Source: an uncultured Chloroflexota bacterium
GTDB lineage: Bacteria > Chloroflexota > Limnocylindria > Limnocylindrales > CSP1-4
Direction of reading: 5' to 3'
Assembly: GCA_903928275.1 (NCBI GenBank)
Contig: CAIYQJ010000045.1
Coordinates: 1 to 10,568, forward strand
Length of the DNA: 10,568 nucleotides
Shown: in pieces, positions 1 through 7,433 of the stretch
Position numbering within the stretch: the stretch's first letter is position 1
How the letters are laid out: every line of letters starts with the position of its first letter
Notes under the pieces: generated by a model
What the model saw: the letters and a program-made list of their open reading frames with translations, nothing else
Told to the model about the DNA's origin: nothing
Database searches by the model: none
Position numbers and translations under genes: made by a program

Positions 1-1093
1 CGCCGGTGACGATCGCGATGTCGCCGTCGCCGGTGACGCGGCCGATCACCGTGGACCGGATCCCCCAGCGCGTGCACACGGCCTCGGCCTCGGCGCGCCG
101 CGCGGGCTCCACGATCGCGAGCATCCGCTCCTGGCTCTCGCTGATCATGACCTCGAACGGCTCCATCCCCTCCTCGCGACGCGGGATCGCGTCGAGGTCC
201 ACGAGGATCCCGGTCCCCGCCCGGTCGGCCGTCTCGGACACGGCGCACGTGATGCCGGCGGCCCCGAGGTCCTGCAGCCCGACGACGAGCCCCCGCTCGA
301 TGAGCTCGAGCGACGCCTCGATGAGGAGCTTCTCGGCGAACGGGTCGCCGACCTGGACCGACGGCCTCTTGGACGGGTCGTCCTCGCCGAAGGTCGCGGA
401 CGCGAGCACGGAGGCGCCGCCGATCCCGTCGCGGCCGGTCGTCGACCCGAAGAGGATCGCGAGGTTCCCGGGGCCGGGCGCGGACGCGAGCGTCAGGCGG
501 TCCTCCGGGAGGATCCCGATCGCCATGACGTTCACGAGCGGGTTCCCCGCGTACGACGGGTCGAAGACGAGCTCCCCGCCGATCGTGGGGACGCCGACGC
601 AGTTGCCGTAGCCGCCGACACCTGCCACGACGCCGCGGACGAGATGCCGCGTTCGAGCATCGCGCGGGTCGCCGAAGCGGAGCGCGTCGAGGATCGCGAC
701 CGGCCGCGCGCCCATCGTGAAGATGTCGCGGAGGATCCCGCCCACGCCGGTCGCGGCGCCCTGGTACGGCTCCACGGCGCTCGGGTGGTTGTGGCTCTCG
801 ATCTTGAACGCGACCGCGAGCCCGTCGCCAATGCGGACGACGCCCGCGTTCTCGCCCGGTCCGGCGACCACGTCGTCACCGCCGGTCGGGAGCGTGCGCA
901 GGAGTGGCCGGCTGCTCTTGTACGAGCAGTGCTCGCTCCACATGACGCTGAACATCGCGAGCTCGAGGTCGTTGGGGTCGCGCCCGAGCCGGTCGACGAT
1001 GGCGGCGAGCTCCTCGTCCGTGACGCCGAGGCGCCGGTGGAGCGCCTCCGTCGCGGGGCCCTCGCCGCCGGCCGCTCCGGCCAGACCCGTCAT
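1..1093 (-). CDS. purL: Phosphoribosylformylglycinamidine synthase subunit II (PurL), C-terminus cut off by window
   Basis: This is the large, ATP-dependent subunit of FGAM synthase, which converts FGAR to FGAM using ammonia delivered by PurQ, with PurS bridging the complex in the cytoplasm. About 364 N-terminal residues are visible; small-type PurL is usually 700-750 residues, so roughly half lies beyond base 1. Recognisable motifs in order: MWSEHCSYKSS (residues 51-61), IESHNHPS (98-105), GVGGILRDIFTMGARP (116-131), IGGELVFD (171-178), DLGAAGI (275-281) and MISESQERM (316-324). These are the hallmark PurL histidine and phosphate-binding segments, all intact. The ATG at 1093-1091 overlaps the purQ TGA as ATGA and gives the expected N-terminus, so coupled translation with purQ is likely. 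It is the last visible gene of the operon; purF often follows purL in other bacteria but is outside this window. Confidence 0.98.
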   Translation of the reverse strand, partial: MTGLAGAAGGEGPATEALHRRLGVTDEELAAIVDRLGRDPNDLELAMFSVMWSEHCSYKSSRPLLRTLPTGGDDVVAGPGENAGVVRIGDGLAVAFKIESHNHPSAVEPYQGAATGVGGILRDIFTMGARPVAILDALRFGDPRDARTRHLVRGVVAGVGGYGNCVGVPTIGGELVFDPSYAGNPLVNVMAIGILPEDRLTLASAPGPGNLAILFGSTTGRDGIGGASVLASATFGEDDPSKRPSVQVGDPFAEKLLIEASLELIERGLVVGLQDLGAAGITCAVSETADRAGTGILVDLDAIPRREEGMEPFEVMISESQERMLAIVEPARRAEAEAVCTRWGIRSTVIGRVTGDGDIAIVTG

Positions 1094-1848
1094 CGGGCCG
1101 CCCCCGCTCCGGCCACGACCGCCGGCCCGCGACCCGCCGCGCGAGCGGCCGCGGACCGCACGAGCGAGTCGAGGATCGCCATCCCGTCGTCGGAGCCGAG
1201 GATCGCCTCCGCGGCGCGCTCCGGGTGGGGCATGAGGCCCGCGACGTTCCCCGCGGCGTTGCAGACGCCGGCGATCGCCCGGAGCGAGCCGTTCGGGTTG
1301 GCGCGATCGGCCGGATCGACCGCAGGCGAGCCGTCCGCGCGCACGTAGCGGAACAGGACCCGGCCGTCCTGCTCCATCGCGTCGAGGGTCGCGTCGTCCG
1401 CGACGTAGCAGCCCTCGCCGTGCGCCACCGGCATCCGCAGCGGCCGCACCGCGGTCATCGCCGCGGTGAACGGCGAGTCGAGACGCCCGGGCGCGATGGA
1501 GACGTCGCGGCAGACGAAGCGGAGCGAGCGGTTGCGGATGAGCGTCCCGGGGACGAGCCCGGCTTCGGCCAGGACCTGGAACCCGTTGCAGATGCCCAGG
1601 ACCAGCCCGCCGTCGGCGGCGAAGCCCGCCACCGCCCGCATGACCGGGGAGAAGCGCGCGAGCGCGCCGGCCCGCAGGTAGTCGCCGTAGGCGAAGCCGC
1701 CCGGGAGGACGACCGCGGCGACACCCGCGAGGTCCGCCGACTCGTGCCAGAGCTCCACGGGCTCCGCCCCTGCCAGCCGCAGCCCGTGCTCCGCGTCCGT
1801 GTCGCAGTTGCTCCCCGGGAAGACGACGACGCCGACGCGGACGCTCAT
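1090..1848 (-). CDS. purQ: Phosphoribosylformylglycinamidine synthase subunit I, glutaminase (PurQ)
   Basis: This is the class I glutamine amidotransferase subunit of FGAM synthase; it hydrolyses glutamine and passes ammonia to PurL. The 252-residue protein begins VGVVVFPGSNCD, the standard PurQ start. The oxyanion-side loop PGGFAYGDYLRAG is at 49-61, the nucleophile elbow GICNGFQ gives Cys87, and MPHPER at 206-211 supplies His208 and Glu210, completing the triad. Family members are usually about 220-260 residues. The last ten or so residues are an Ala/Gly/Val-rich tail that is probably not part of the fold. The ATG overlaps the purS stop (ATGA) and is preceded by GGGGAG at a suitable distance. 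It sits between purS and purL, the usual order for the three-subunit enzyme. Confidence 0.98.
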   Translation of the reverse strand: MSVRVGVVVFPGSNCDTDAEHGLRLAGAEPVELWHESADLAGVAAVVLPGGFAYGDYLRAGALARFSPVMRAVAGFAADGGLVLGICNGFQVLAEAGLVPGTLIRNRSLRFVCRDVSIAPGRLDSPFTAAMTAVRPLRMPVAHGEGCYVADDATLDAMEQDGRVLFRYVRADGSPAVDPADRANPNGSLRAIAGVCNAAGNVAGLMPHPERAAEAILGSDDGMAILDSLVRSAAARAAGRGPAVVAGAGAAR

Positions 1849-2171
1849 GCAGGCTCCCCGGCCCCGGCGACCGCCCCGGCGACCGCGCCGACGAGCTCGA
1901 TGCGGTACGCCTCGATGAGCGGGTTGGCGAGGAGCTCGTTCGCGAGCCGCTCGACGACGGCCCGGGCCGCCGCCTCGCTCGCAGCGTCGACCGTGAGCTC
2001 CACGCGGCGTCCCACCCGGACGTCGCGGATGCCGGCGACACCGAGGTGCGGGAGGCTCTGCTCCACCGCCCGACCCTGCGGATCGAGGATCCCGCCCTTG
2101 GGCATGACGTGGACGGCGAGGCGGTAGGCGCCGGCGACGGCGCCCGGCTCGGTCGGCGACTGGTCACTCAT
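1845..2171 (-). CDS. purS: Phosphoribosylformylglycinamidine synthase subunit PurS
   Basis: PurS is the small dimeric subunit that holds PurQ and PurL together in the FGAM synthase complex. The 108-residue product contains the family core from about residue 17 (YRLAVHVMPKGGILDPQGRA), then a GVAGIRDVRVGRRVEL segment, and ends the fold near NPLIEAYRIEL. PurS is normally 80-90 residues. The extra length is a short Ser/Pro/Glu leader of about 15 residues and an Ala/Gly/Val tail encoded partly by a 12-base tandem repeat. I chose the ATG at 2171-2169 because it overlaps the purC stop as ATGA, matching the other junctions, and an AGGAGG lies about 13 bases upstream. A longer reading from further upstream would overlap purC extensively and adds unrelated sequence. 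Met23 is too far into the fold to be the start. Confidence 0.95.
   Translation of the reverse strand: MSDQSPTEPGAVAGAYRLAVHVMPKGGILDPQGRAVEQSLPHLGVAGIRDVRVGRRVELTVDAASEAAARAVVERLANELLANPLIEAYRIELVGAVAGAVAGAGEPA
1861..1884. repeat. Perfect 12-bp tandem duplication in the purS 3' end
   Basis: The unit gccccggcgacc occurs twice in a row. It lies in the C-terminal coding part of purS and encodes the repeated Ala-Val-Ala-Gly pattern of the tail. Each unit is four codons, so gain or loss of a copy would keep the frame. Confidence 0.9.
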
Positions 2172-3076
2172 GACGCGATCATGTCCTCCTCGAGGTAGCG
2201 GTCGAAGCTCGCCCCGGTGATCCGCTCGAACGCGGCGACGTAGCGGGCCCGCGTGCCGGCGACGACGTCGGCGGGGAGTGCCGGGCCGGGTGCCCGCTTG
2301 TCCCACGGCTGGCGCTCCAGCCAGTCGCGGACGAACTGCTTGTCGAAGGATGCCTGCGGCCCGCCCGGCGCGTACGCGGCGGCGTCCCAGAACCGGCTCG
2401 AGTCCGGCGTGAGCACCTCGTCGACGAGCAGCAGCTCGCCCGTCCCGGGCGCGATCCCCATCTCGAACTTCGTGTCCGCGACGAGGATCCCCGCCGGCTC
2501 CGCGACCGCCACGGCGCGGCCGTACAGGGCGAGCGCCACGTCCCGCACGCGCTCAGCGACATCCGCGCCCACGAGCGACGCCATCGCCGCGAACGGGATC
2601 GGCTCGTCGTGGGTCCCCTGCTCCGCCTTCGTCGAGGGAGTGAGGATCGGCTCCGGCAGGCGGTCGCTCTCGCGCAGGCCGGCCGGGAGCCGGACCCCGG
2701 AGACATCGCCCGTCCGGACGTAGTCCTTCCATCCTCCACCAGCGAGGTACCCCCGGACCACGACCTCGACCGGCAGGACGTCGGCACGGCGGCAGAGCAT
2801 CATCCGGCCGCGCAGCTCGTCGGCGGGCGGGAGCGAGGTGTCCGGCGGGACCGACCCCGGGTCCGTGTCGACCAGGTGGTTGGCGACGAGGTCCGTCGTC
2901 CGCGAGAACCAGAAGCGCGAGAGCCCGGTGAGGACCCGACCCTTGTCGGGGATGGTCGTCGGCAGGACGACGTCGAAGGCGCTCAGGCGATCGGATGCCA
3001 CGAGCAGGAGCCGGTCGCCGCCGATCGCGTACAGGTCGCGCACCTTCCCGGAGCGGACGAACGCGTCAACCGACAT
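2168..3076 (-). CDS. purC: Phosphoribosylaminoimidazole-succinocarboxamide synthase (SAICAR synthase)
   Basis: PurC joins aspartate to CAIR with ATP to give SAICAR, the substrate of the neighbouring PurB. The 302-residue protein is the longer, yeast-like form rather than the roughly 237-residue E. coli form. Visible motifs: SGKVRDLY (9-16, phosphate-binding strand), ASDRLSAFDVVLP (27-39), VEVVVRGYLAGGGWKDY (103-119), EPILTPSTKAEQGTHDEP (142-159), ILVADTKFEMG (197-207) and DEVLTPDSSRFW (219-230). All the usual nucleotide and substrate segments are present. The ATG at 3076-3074 is chosen because it begins directly at the conserved SGKVRDLY region and has a GAGAGAGG Shine-Dalgarno with 6-base spacing. 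The reading frame is open further upstream, but that stretch is purB read out of frame. The start overlaps the end of purB by 11 bases and the stop overlaps purS as ATGA. Confidence 0.98.
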   Translation of the reverse strand: MSVDAFVRSGKVRDLYAIGGDRLLLVASDRLSAFDVVLPTTIPDKGRVLTGLSRFWFSRTTDLVANHLVDTDPGSVPPDTSLPPADELRGRMMLCRRADVLPVEVVVRGYLAGGGWKDYVRTGDVSGVRLPAGLRESDRLPEPILTPSTKAEQGTHDEPIPFAAMASLVGADVAERVRDVALALYGRAVAVAEPAGILVADTKFEMGIAPGTGELLLVDEVLTPDSSRFWDAAAYAPGGPQASFDKQFVRDWLERQPWDKRAPGPALPADVVAGTRARYVAAFERITGASFDRYLEEDMIAS

Positions 3077-4412
3077 CGGGGACCTCTCTCGGCGGGCGGC
3101 CGGCGGCCCCGGCCGGATCGAGCGCGTCCAGGCGCGCGATGACGGCCGGCACGTGGACGAGGTGGCGCGCGTCGTCGAACAGCCCGTCGAGGTCAGCGAG
3201 CGGGATCGCCGCGGCGACCTGGGAGTCCACCGCGAGGAGGTCGTGGAGCGGCCGGTCCTCGTCTGCCGCGCGGAGCGCGCAGCGCTGGACGAGCGCGTAC
3301 GCGTCCTCGCGGGACATGCCGCGCGCGACGAGCGCCAGCAGCACGCGGCTGCTCGCATGGAGCCCGAGCCCGTCGTCGATGTTCTCGCGCATGCGTTCGC
3401 GCCGGACGACGAGCCCGTCGATGAGCGTCGTCGTCTTCACCAGCGCGTAGTCGAGCACGATCGTCGCGTCGGGGAGCACGACGCGCTCGGCGCTCGAGTG
3501 GCTGATGTCGCGCTCATGCCAGAGGGGCTGGTCCTCGAAGCCCACCGAGGCGTACCCGCGGAGGAGGCGCGCGAGCCCGGCGATCCGCTCGCTCACGATC
3601 GGGTTGCGCTTGTGGGGCATCGCGGACGAGCCCTTCTGGCCGACCCGGAACGGCTCCATCACCTCCGCGATCTCCGTGTGCTGGAGGTTACGGACCTCCG
3701 TCGCGATCCGCTCGAGCGTGCCACCGAGGATCGCGATCGCCGCGAGGAACGCCGCGTGGCGGTCGCGCTGGACGATCTGCGTCGAGACCGGGTCGACGCG
3801 CAGCCCGAGCCGCGCGAGCACCTCCGCCTCGAGGTCGGGCGGCAGAAGGCTGTACGTGCCCACCGGCCCGGAGATCTTCCCGGTGGCGATCTCGGCCGTG
3901 GCCTCGGCGAGACGGCGGCGACCGCGATCGACCTCGAACGCCCAGCCGGCCAGCTTCAGCCCGAACGTCGTGGGCTCGGCGTGCACCGAGTGCGTCCGGC
4001 CCATCATGAGCGTCCCGGCCTCCTCCCGGGCCCGGCGGACGAGGACGGCCACGAGCGCGTCGCAGTCGGCGACCAGCCGGCGGCCGGCATCCGCGAGCTG
4101 GAGCGCGAGCGCGGTGTCGAGCACGTCGCTGCTCGTGAGGCCGAGGTGGAGGAAGCGGCCCTCCGGTCCGACCGACTCGGCGACCTGGCTCACGAACGCG
4201 ATGACATCGTGCTCGGTCGTGCGCTCGATCTCTGCGATCCGCTCCACGTCGACGCGCGCGCGCGCCGCGATGACCGCGTAGGCCTCGGCGGGGACCGTCC
4301 CCCTGGCAACCTGGGCTCGCGCGACGGCGAGCTCCACGAGGAGCATCCGGTCGAACCGCGCGGCATCCGTCCAGAGCGCTCCCATCTCGGGGAGCGTGTA
4401 CCGGCGGATCAC
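3066..4412 (-). CDS. purB: Adenylosuccinate lyase (PurB)
   Basis: PurB removes fumarate from SAICAR (giving AICAR) and from adenylosuccinate (giving AMP), so it serves both PurC and PurA of this operon. The 448-residue protein belongs to the fumarase/aspartase superfamily and resembles the Bacillus-type enzyme throughout. Visible features: N-terminal MIRRYTLPEMGALW, TTEHDV with His68, LHLGLTSSDV with His89, MGRTHSVHAEPTTFG with the general acid His141, and the signature loop GSSAMPHKRNP (261-271) with the catalytic serine at 262/263. WHERDISHSSAER (298-310) follows. The catalytic positions coincide with those known for the B. subtilis enzyme. The start is GTG at 4412-4410, overlapping the purD stop as GTGA, and gives the conserved N-terminus. 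The C-terminal tail (rich in Pro, Gly, Arg) runs slightly beyond the usual end and overlaps purC by 11 bases. Confidence 0.98.
   Translation of the reverse strand: MIRRYTLPEMGALWTDAARFDRMLLVELAVARAQVARGTVPAEAYAVIAARARVDVERIAEIERTTEHDVIAFVSQVAESVGPEGRFLHLGLTSSDVLDTALALQLADAGRRLVADCDALVAVLVRRAREEAGTLMMGRTHSVHAEPTTFGLKLAGWAFEVDRGRRRLAEATAEIATGKISGPVGTYSLLPPDLEAEVLARLGLRVDPVSTQIVQRDRHAAFLAAIAILGGTLERIATEVRNLQHTEIAEVMEPFRVGQKGSSAMPHKRNPIVSERIAGLARLLRGYASVGFEDQPLWHERDISHSSAERVVLPDATIVLDYALVKTTTLIDGLVVRRERMRENIDDGLGLHASSRVLLALVARGMSREDAYALVQRCALRAADEDRPLHDLLAVDSQVAAAIPLADLDGLFDDARHLVHVPAVIARLDALDPAGAAGRPPREVPDVG
3083..3090 (-). promoter_or_regulatory. Shine-Dalgarno of purC
   Basis: On the minus strand GAGAGAGG ends 6 bases before the ATG at 3076. 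It lies inside the 3' end of purB and decides the purC start against longer in-frame readings. Confidence 0.8.
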
Positions 4413-5884
4413 CGGGCCGCCCCGACGCCGGGAGGGTGGCCCGCGACGATCCGGGCCGCGCGCCGCGGGACCACGGCGGCGATATCGCGTCGGCGCTGGA
4501 CGCCGGCGAAGTCGACGAGGTCCGCGGCCTGCTCGGCGAGCGCGCGCGCCGCCGCGATCGCCGACCCCACGCCGACGACGGTGAGGATGCGGCCGCCGCG
4601 CGTCCGCCAGGCGCCGGATGCGTCGCGCTCGGTGCCCGCGTGGAAGACGAGTGCACCCGTCGCGCGCGCAGCGTCGACGCCGTGGATCTCGTCCCCGCTC
4701 CTGGGCAGCTCCGGGTAGCCCGCCGATGCGAGGACGATCCCGACCGTCGCGGCGCCCTCGGCCGGCACGACGTGGCCCGCGGTGCCGAGTGCCCTGGCGG
4801 CCTCCGCGAGACGGCCCCGGGCGGCGGCGGCGAGCAGCGGCCCGAGCGGCCGCTCCAGGAGGGGCAGCAGGACCTGCGTCTCGGGATCGCCGAACCGCGC
4901 GTTGAACTCGAGGAGGATGGGGCCGTCCTCGGTGAGCATGAGCCCGGCATACAGGGCACCCCGGAACGGCGTCCCGCGCCGGGCCAGCGCCGCGAGGGCC
5001 GGCTCGTGGAAGGTCCGCACGATCTCCGCGACAGCCGCGTCGTCGAGGTCGGGCAGCGGGGCGTAGGCGCCCATGCCGCCGGTGTTCGGGCCCGTGTCGT
5101 CGTCACCGAGCCGCTTGTGGTCCCGGGCGGCGGGCAGGGCGAGCGCGACGCGTCCGTCGCACAGGGCGATGACGCTCGCCTCGCGTCCGGCCAGGCGCTC
5201 CTCGACGACGACCAGCGGCTCGCCGGCCTCGCCGCCGTCGGCCGCGGCGCTCCCGGCGGCGGCGCTCGCGGCGGCGAACGTGCGGATCGCGTCCTCGGCA
5301 TCGGCGGCATCGGTGCAGATCCGGACACCCTTGCCGGCCATGAGGCCGTCCGCCTTCACGACGACGCCCGCGCCGCCGCTCGCAAGCCCCCGCGCGAACG
5401 CCATCGCCGCGCGGAGGTCCGTGAACGCCGCGCCGCGAGCCATCCGGATCCCGGCGTCATCGGCGATCGCGCGGCAGAACGACTTGCTCGCCTCGATCCG
5501 CGCGGCCGCGGCAGTGGGCCCGAACGTCGCGATCCCGGCGGCGAGGAGGGCATCGGCGACGCCGGCCGCGAGCGGCGCCTCCGGACCGATGACGGCGAGG
5601 TCCACCGCCTCCCGCACGGCGAGCGCCGCGACCTCGGGGCCGTGGGTGGGGCGGATCGCGGGCCGGCACTCGACTCGGCAGTCGACGCCGGTCACCTCGC
5701 CGATCGCGTCGCTGCCGGGCGCGACGACCACGCGCTCCACCCCGGGCTCCGACGCGAGCAGCCACGCGAGGGCGTGCTCGCGGGCACCGCCGCCCACGAT
5801 GAGGACGCGCGCCGGCGCGGCACCGGCACCGGCACCGGCACCGGCACCGGCGTCGAGGGTCGCCCGCCCCGGTGTACCTTTCAT
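4409..5884 (-). CDS. purD: Phosphoribosylamine-glycine ligase (GAR synthetase)
   Basis: PurD ligates glycine to phosphoribosylamine with ATP, the second step of IMP synthesis. The 491-residue ATP-grasp enzyme shows ARVLIVGGGAREHALAW (25-41), VIGPEAPLAAG (98-108), the ASKSFCR helix (132-138), VVVKADGLMAGKGV (174-187), DHKRLGDDDTGPNTGGMGAY (255-274), LEFNARFGDPETQVL (325-339) and the closing FAGVQRRRDIA. All usual ATP-grasp segments are present. Two oddities: the first about 24 residues (MKGTPGRATLD plus an Ala-Gly run) precede the normal start of the fold and are partly encoded by a hexanucleotide repeat, and an Ala/Gly/Ser-rich insertion sits near 204-222. The ATG at 5884 overlaps the purA stop (ATGA) with no clear Shine-Dalgarno, suggesting translation by coupling. 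The next in-frame methionine is far inside the fold, although a non-ATG start closer to residue 25 cannot be excluded. The stop overlaps purB as GTGA. Confidence 0.97.
   Translation of the reverse strand: MKGTPGRATLDAGAGAGAGAGAAPARVLIVGGGAREHALAWLLASEPGVERVVVAPGSDAIGEVTGVDCRVECRPAIRPTHGPEVAALAVREAVDLAVIGPEAPLAAGVADALLAAGIATFGPTAAAARIEASKSFCRAIADDAGIRMARGAAFTDLRAAMAFARGLASGGAGVVVKADGLMAGKGVRICTDAADAEDAIRTFAAASAAAGSAAADGGEAGEPLVVVEERLAGREASVIALCDGRVALALPAARDHKRLGDDDTGPNTGGMGAYAPLPDLDDAAVAEIVRTFHEPALAALARRGTPFRGALYAGLMLTEDGPILLEFNARFGDPETQVLLPLLERPLGPLLAAAARGRLAEAARALGTAGHVVPAEGAATVGIVLASAGYPELPRSGDEIHGVDAARATGALVFHAGTERDASGAWRTRGGRILTVVGVGSAIAAARALAEQAADLVDFAGVQRRRDIAAVVPRRAARIVAGHPPGVGAAR
5821..5850. 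repeat. Hexanucleotide tandem repeat (caccgg x5) inside purD
   Basis: Five perfect head-to-tail copies of caccgg occupy these bases, encoding an alternating Ala-Gly run in the N-terminal extension of PurD. The repeat flanks become imperfect immediately on each side. Because the unit is two codons long, copy-number change would lengthen or shorten the run without shifting frame. Confidence 0.95.
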
Positions 5885-7188
5885 CGGCGGTGGCGCGCGG
5901 CGGGGTACGGCCGGACGGACCGGACGATCGTCTGGGAGCGCTCGGGCCCCACCGACACGAGGTGGATCGGGACGCCGAGGAGCTCCTCGAGCCGCGTGAC
6001 GTATCGGCGCGCCTCTTCGGGCAGGTCGCCGAGGGACCGCGCGTCGTGGACGGACTCCCGCCAGCCCGGATGCGTCTCGTAGACCGGGATCGCGCGTGCC
6101 AGGGCGTCGGCGCTCGCGGGCCACCGCTCGACGCGCTCGCCGTCGATGTCGTACCCCACGCAGACGCGGACCTCGTCGAGGCCGGACAGGATGTCGAGCT
6201 TGTTCAGCATGATCGAGGAGGCGCTGTTGATCTCCACGGCGAACCGCGTGGGGAGCGCGTCGAACCATCCCACGCGGCGGGGCCGCCCGGTCGTGGTGCC
6301 GACCTCCCGGCCGCGCGTGGCGATCCCCTCGCCGATGGCATCTTCGAGCTCCGTGGGGAACGGCCCCGCGCCCACGCGCGTGGCGTACGCCTTCGCGACG
6401 CCGATCACCTCGTCCACCTGGAGGGGGCCGATCCCGCCGCCCGTGCAGGCGCCTCCCGCGATCGGGTTGGACGAGGTGACGTACGGGTAGCTCCCGTGGT
6501 CGAGGTCGAGCAGGGTCCCCTGCGCGCCCTCGAAGAGGAGGGAGTCCCCGCGCGCGAGAGCCTGCTGGACGAGGTCCGTCGTGTCGACGATCCGCTCGCG
6601 CAAGCGATCCCCCCACCCGGCGCCGAGCTCCACGAGCGCCTCGAGCTCGAACGTCTCGGCCCCGTACGCAGCGCTGAGGATGACGTTGCGATCGGGCAGG
6701 ACGCGCTGGAGCTTCGCGCGCAGGACGTTCGTGTCGAGCAGGTCCTCCATGCGGATCCCCGTCCGCCACGCGCGGTCCGCGTACGCCGGGCCGATCCCGC
6801 GGTGCGTGGTCCCCACGGCCGCCGACGCGAGGCGTGCCTCCATCGCGCTGTCGAGGGCGATGTGGTACGGGAGGATCACGTGGGCGTTGCGGCTCACGCG
6901 GAGGCGCGAGACGTCGATGCCGCGTTCGGCGAGGCCGTCGAGCTCCCGCAGGAGCGTCGCGGGGTTGACGACGACACCATTCGCGATGACCGGGACGATG
7001 TGCGGGTAAAGGATCCCCGACGGCACGAGGTGGAGCTTGAAGACCTCGTCGCCGAGGACGACCGTGTGGCCCGCGTTGTCCCCGCCCTGGTACCGGACGA
7101 CGCAGTCGACCTGCTCGGCGAGGAAGTCGGTCGTCTTCCCCTTCCCCTCGTCGCCCCACTGGAGCCCCACGATGACAGTCGCCGGCAT
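5881..7188 (-). CDS. purA: Adenylosuccinate synthetase (PurA)
   Basis: PurA condenses IMP with aspartate using GTP to form adenylosuccinate, committing IMP to AMP; PurB of this operon completes the step. The 435-residue length is typical. Visible motifs: the N-terminal P-loop-like VGLQWGDEGKGKTTD with catalytic Asp13, YQGGDNAGHTVV (33-44) with His41, GTTHRGIGPAY (127-136), FEGAQGTLLDLDHGSYPYVTSSN (219-241), GVAKAYATRVGAGPFPTEL, GTTTGRPRRVGWFD (297-310) and NKLDIL. The ATG at 7188-7186 is chosen because it begins at the conserved start and is preceded by TGGAGG with 6-base spacing. The frame is open upstream, but that sequence is Pro/Gly/Arg-rich and unlike PurA. It is the first gene of the cluster and the stop overlaps purD as ATGA. 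purA heading a cluster that contains purDBCSQL is less common than a separate purA locus. Confidence 0.98.
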   Translation of the reverse strand: MPATVIVGLQWGDEGKGKTTDFLAEQVDCVVRYQGGDNAGHTVVLGDEVFKLHLVPSGILYPHIVPVIANGVVVNPATLLRELDGLAERGIDVSRLRVSRNAHVILPYHIALDSAMEARLASAAVGTTHRGIGPAYADRAWRTGIRMEDLLDTNVLRAKLQRVLPDRNVILSAAYGAETFELEALVELGAGWGDRLRERIVDTTDLVQQALARGDSLLFEGAQGTLLDLDHGSYPYVTSSNPIAGGACTGGGIGPLQVDEVIGVAKAYATRVGAGPFPTELEDAIGEGIATRGREVGTTTGRPRRVGWFDALPTRFAVEINSASSIMLNKLDILSGLDEVRVCVGYDIDGERVERWPASADALARAIPVYETHPGWRESVHDARSLGDLPEEARRYVTRLEELLGVPIHLVSVGPERSQTIVRSVRPYPAARHRR

Positions 7189-7194
7189 CGTCAG

Positions 7195-7200
7195 CCTCCA
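7195..7200 (-). promoter_or_regulatory. Shine-Dalgarno of purA
   Basis: TGGAGG on the minus strand, 6 bases before the ATG at 7188. It fixes the purA start and argues against the longer in-frame reading. Confidence 0.85.
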
Positions 7201-7254
7201 GGGGTCGGCACCACGGTGCCCGGCGCGCTCGCCCCGGGTCCCGGGAAAGCGGAA

Positions 7255-7282
7255 GGGCCCTCGGCTGGGAGGCCAGGGGCCC
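7255..7282 (-). promoter_or_regulatory. GC-rich hairpin in the purA leader
   Basis: Read on the minus strand the sequence folds as GGGCCC-CTGG, loop CCTC, CCAG, a four-base bulge CCGA, then GGGCCC: ten base pairs in total. It is followed by a weak T-containing stretch (TTCCGCTTT), not a proper T-run. It lies about 70 bases upstream of the purA start in the presumed leader. It could be an attenuator-type structure or simply stable leader RNA; the function is inferred. Confidence 0.5.
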
Positions 7283-7303
7283 GGGTAGACTGCCCCCACC
7301 CGC

Positions 7304-7332
7304 GGTCACCGAGCGTTCGGCGACCCTCGGTG
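7304..7332 (-). promoter_or_regulatory. Hairpin with a competing alternative pairing in the purA leader
   Basis: Bases 7304-7312 pair with 7317-7325 as a nine-base stem (one G-U pair in the RNA) closing a four-base loop. Alternatively 7307-7313 (caccgag on the plus strand) can pair with 7326-7332 (ctcggtg), a perfect seven-base stem. The two structures share bases and cannot coexist. That arrangement is compatible with a conformational switch upstream of purA, but no ligand-binding class is recognisable. Confidence 0.45.
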
Positions 7333-7433
7333 TCGATCCGGCGGGACCGCTTCATGCGATCCGCGGGTCGGCGGCCTGGGGCAACGGCGCGACTCCTGCT
7401 GGGCGGGTCCGACCCGCGATCCCGGAGGCCGCG

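Noticed and set aside
3077..3358. Longer PurC reading beginning upstream in frame
   Set aside because: The upstream part is purB sequence in another frame; the ATG at 3076 has a good ribosome binding site and starts at the conserved region.
2838..4718. Long plus-strand open frame of over 600 codons opposite purC, purB and purD
   Set aside because: Its sequence is Arg/Asp/Glu/His-rich and resembles no family, while the opposite strand encodes complete conserved enzymes. Long antisense frames are expected where third positions are nearly all G or C. The same applies to plus-strand frames across 1-2127 and 4436-7521 and to minus-strand frames opposite the GGDEF and ssb genes.
7189..7299. N-terminal extension of PurA starting upstream (MGAVYPGPW...)
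   Set aside because: The conserved PurA N-terminus starts at 7188 with a good Shine-Dalgarno; the extension has no resemblance to the family.
7191..7355. A 54-codon minus-strand frame (MKRSRRIDTEG...) ending two bases before the purA start, possible leader peptide
   Set aside because: No Shine-Dalgarno precedes it, its third-position G+C is visibly lower than in the real genes, it is Pro/Gly/Arg-rich, and it coincides with leader hairpins and the purA ribosome binding site. A small regulatory peptide is not excluded, but the evidence is too thin.
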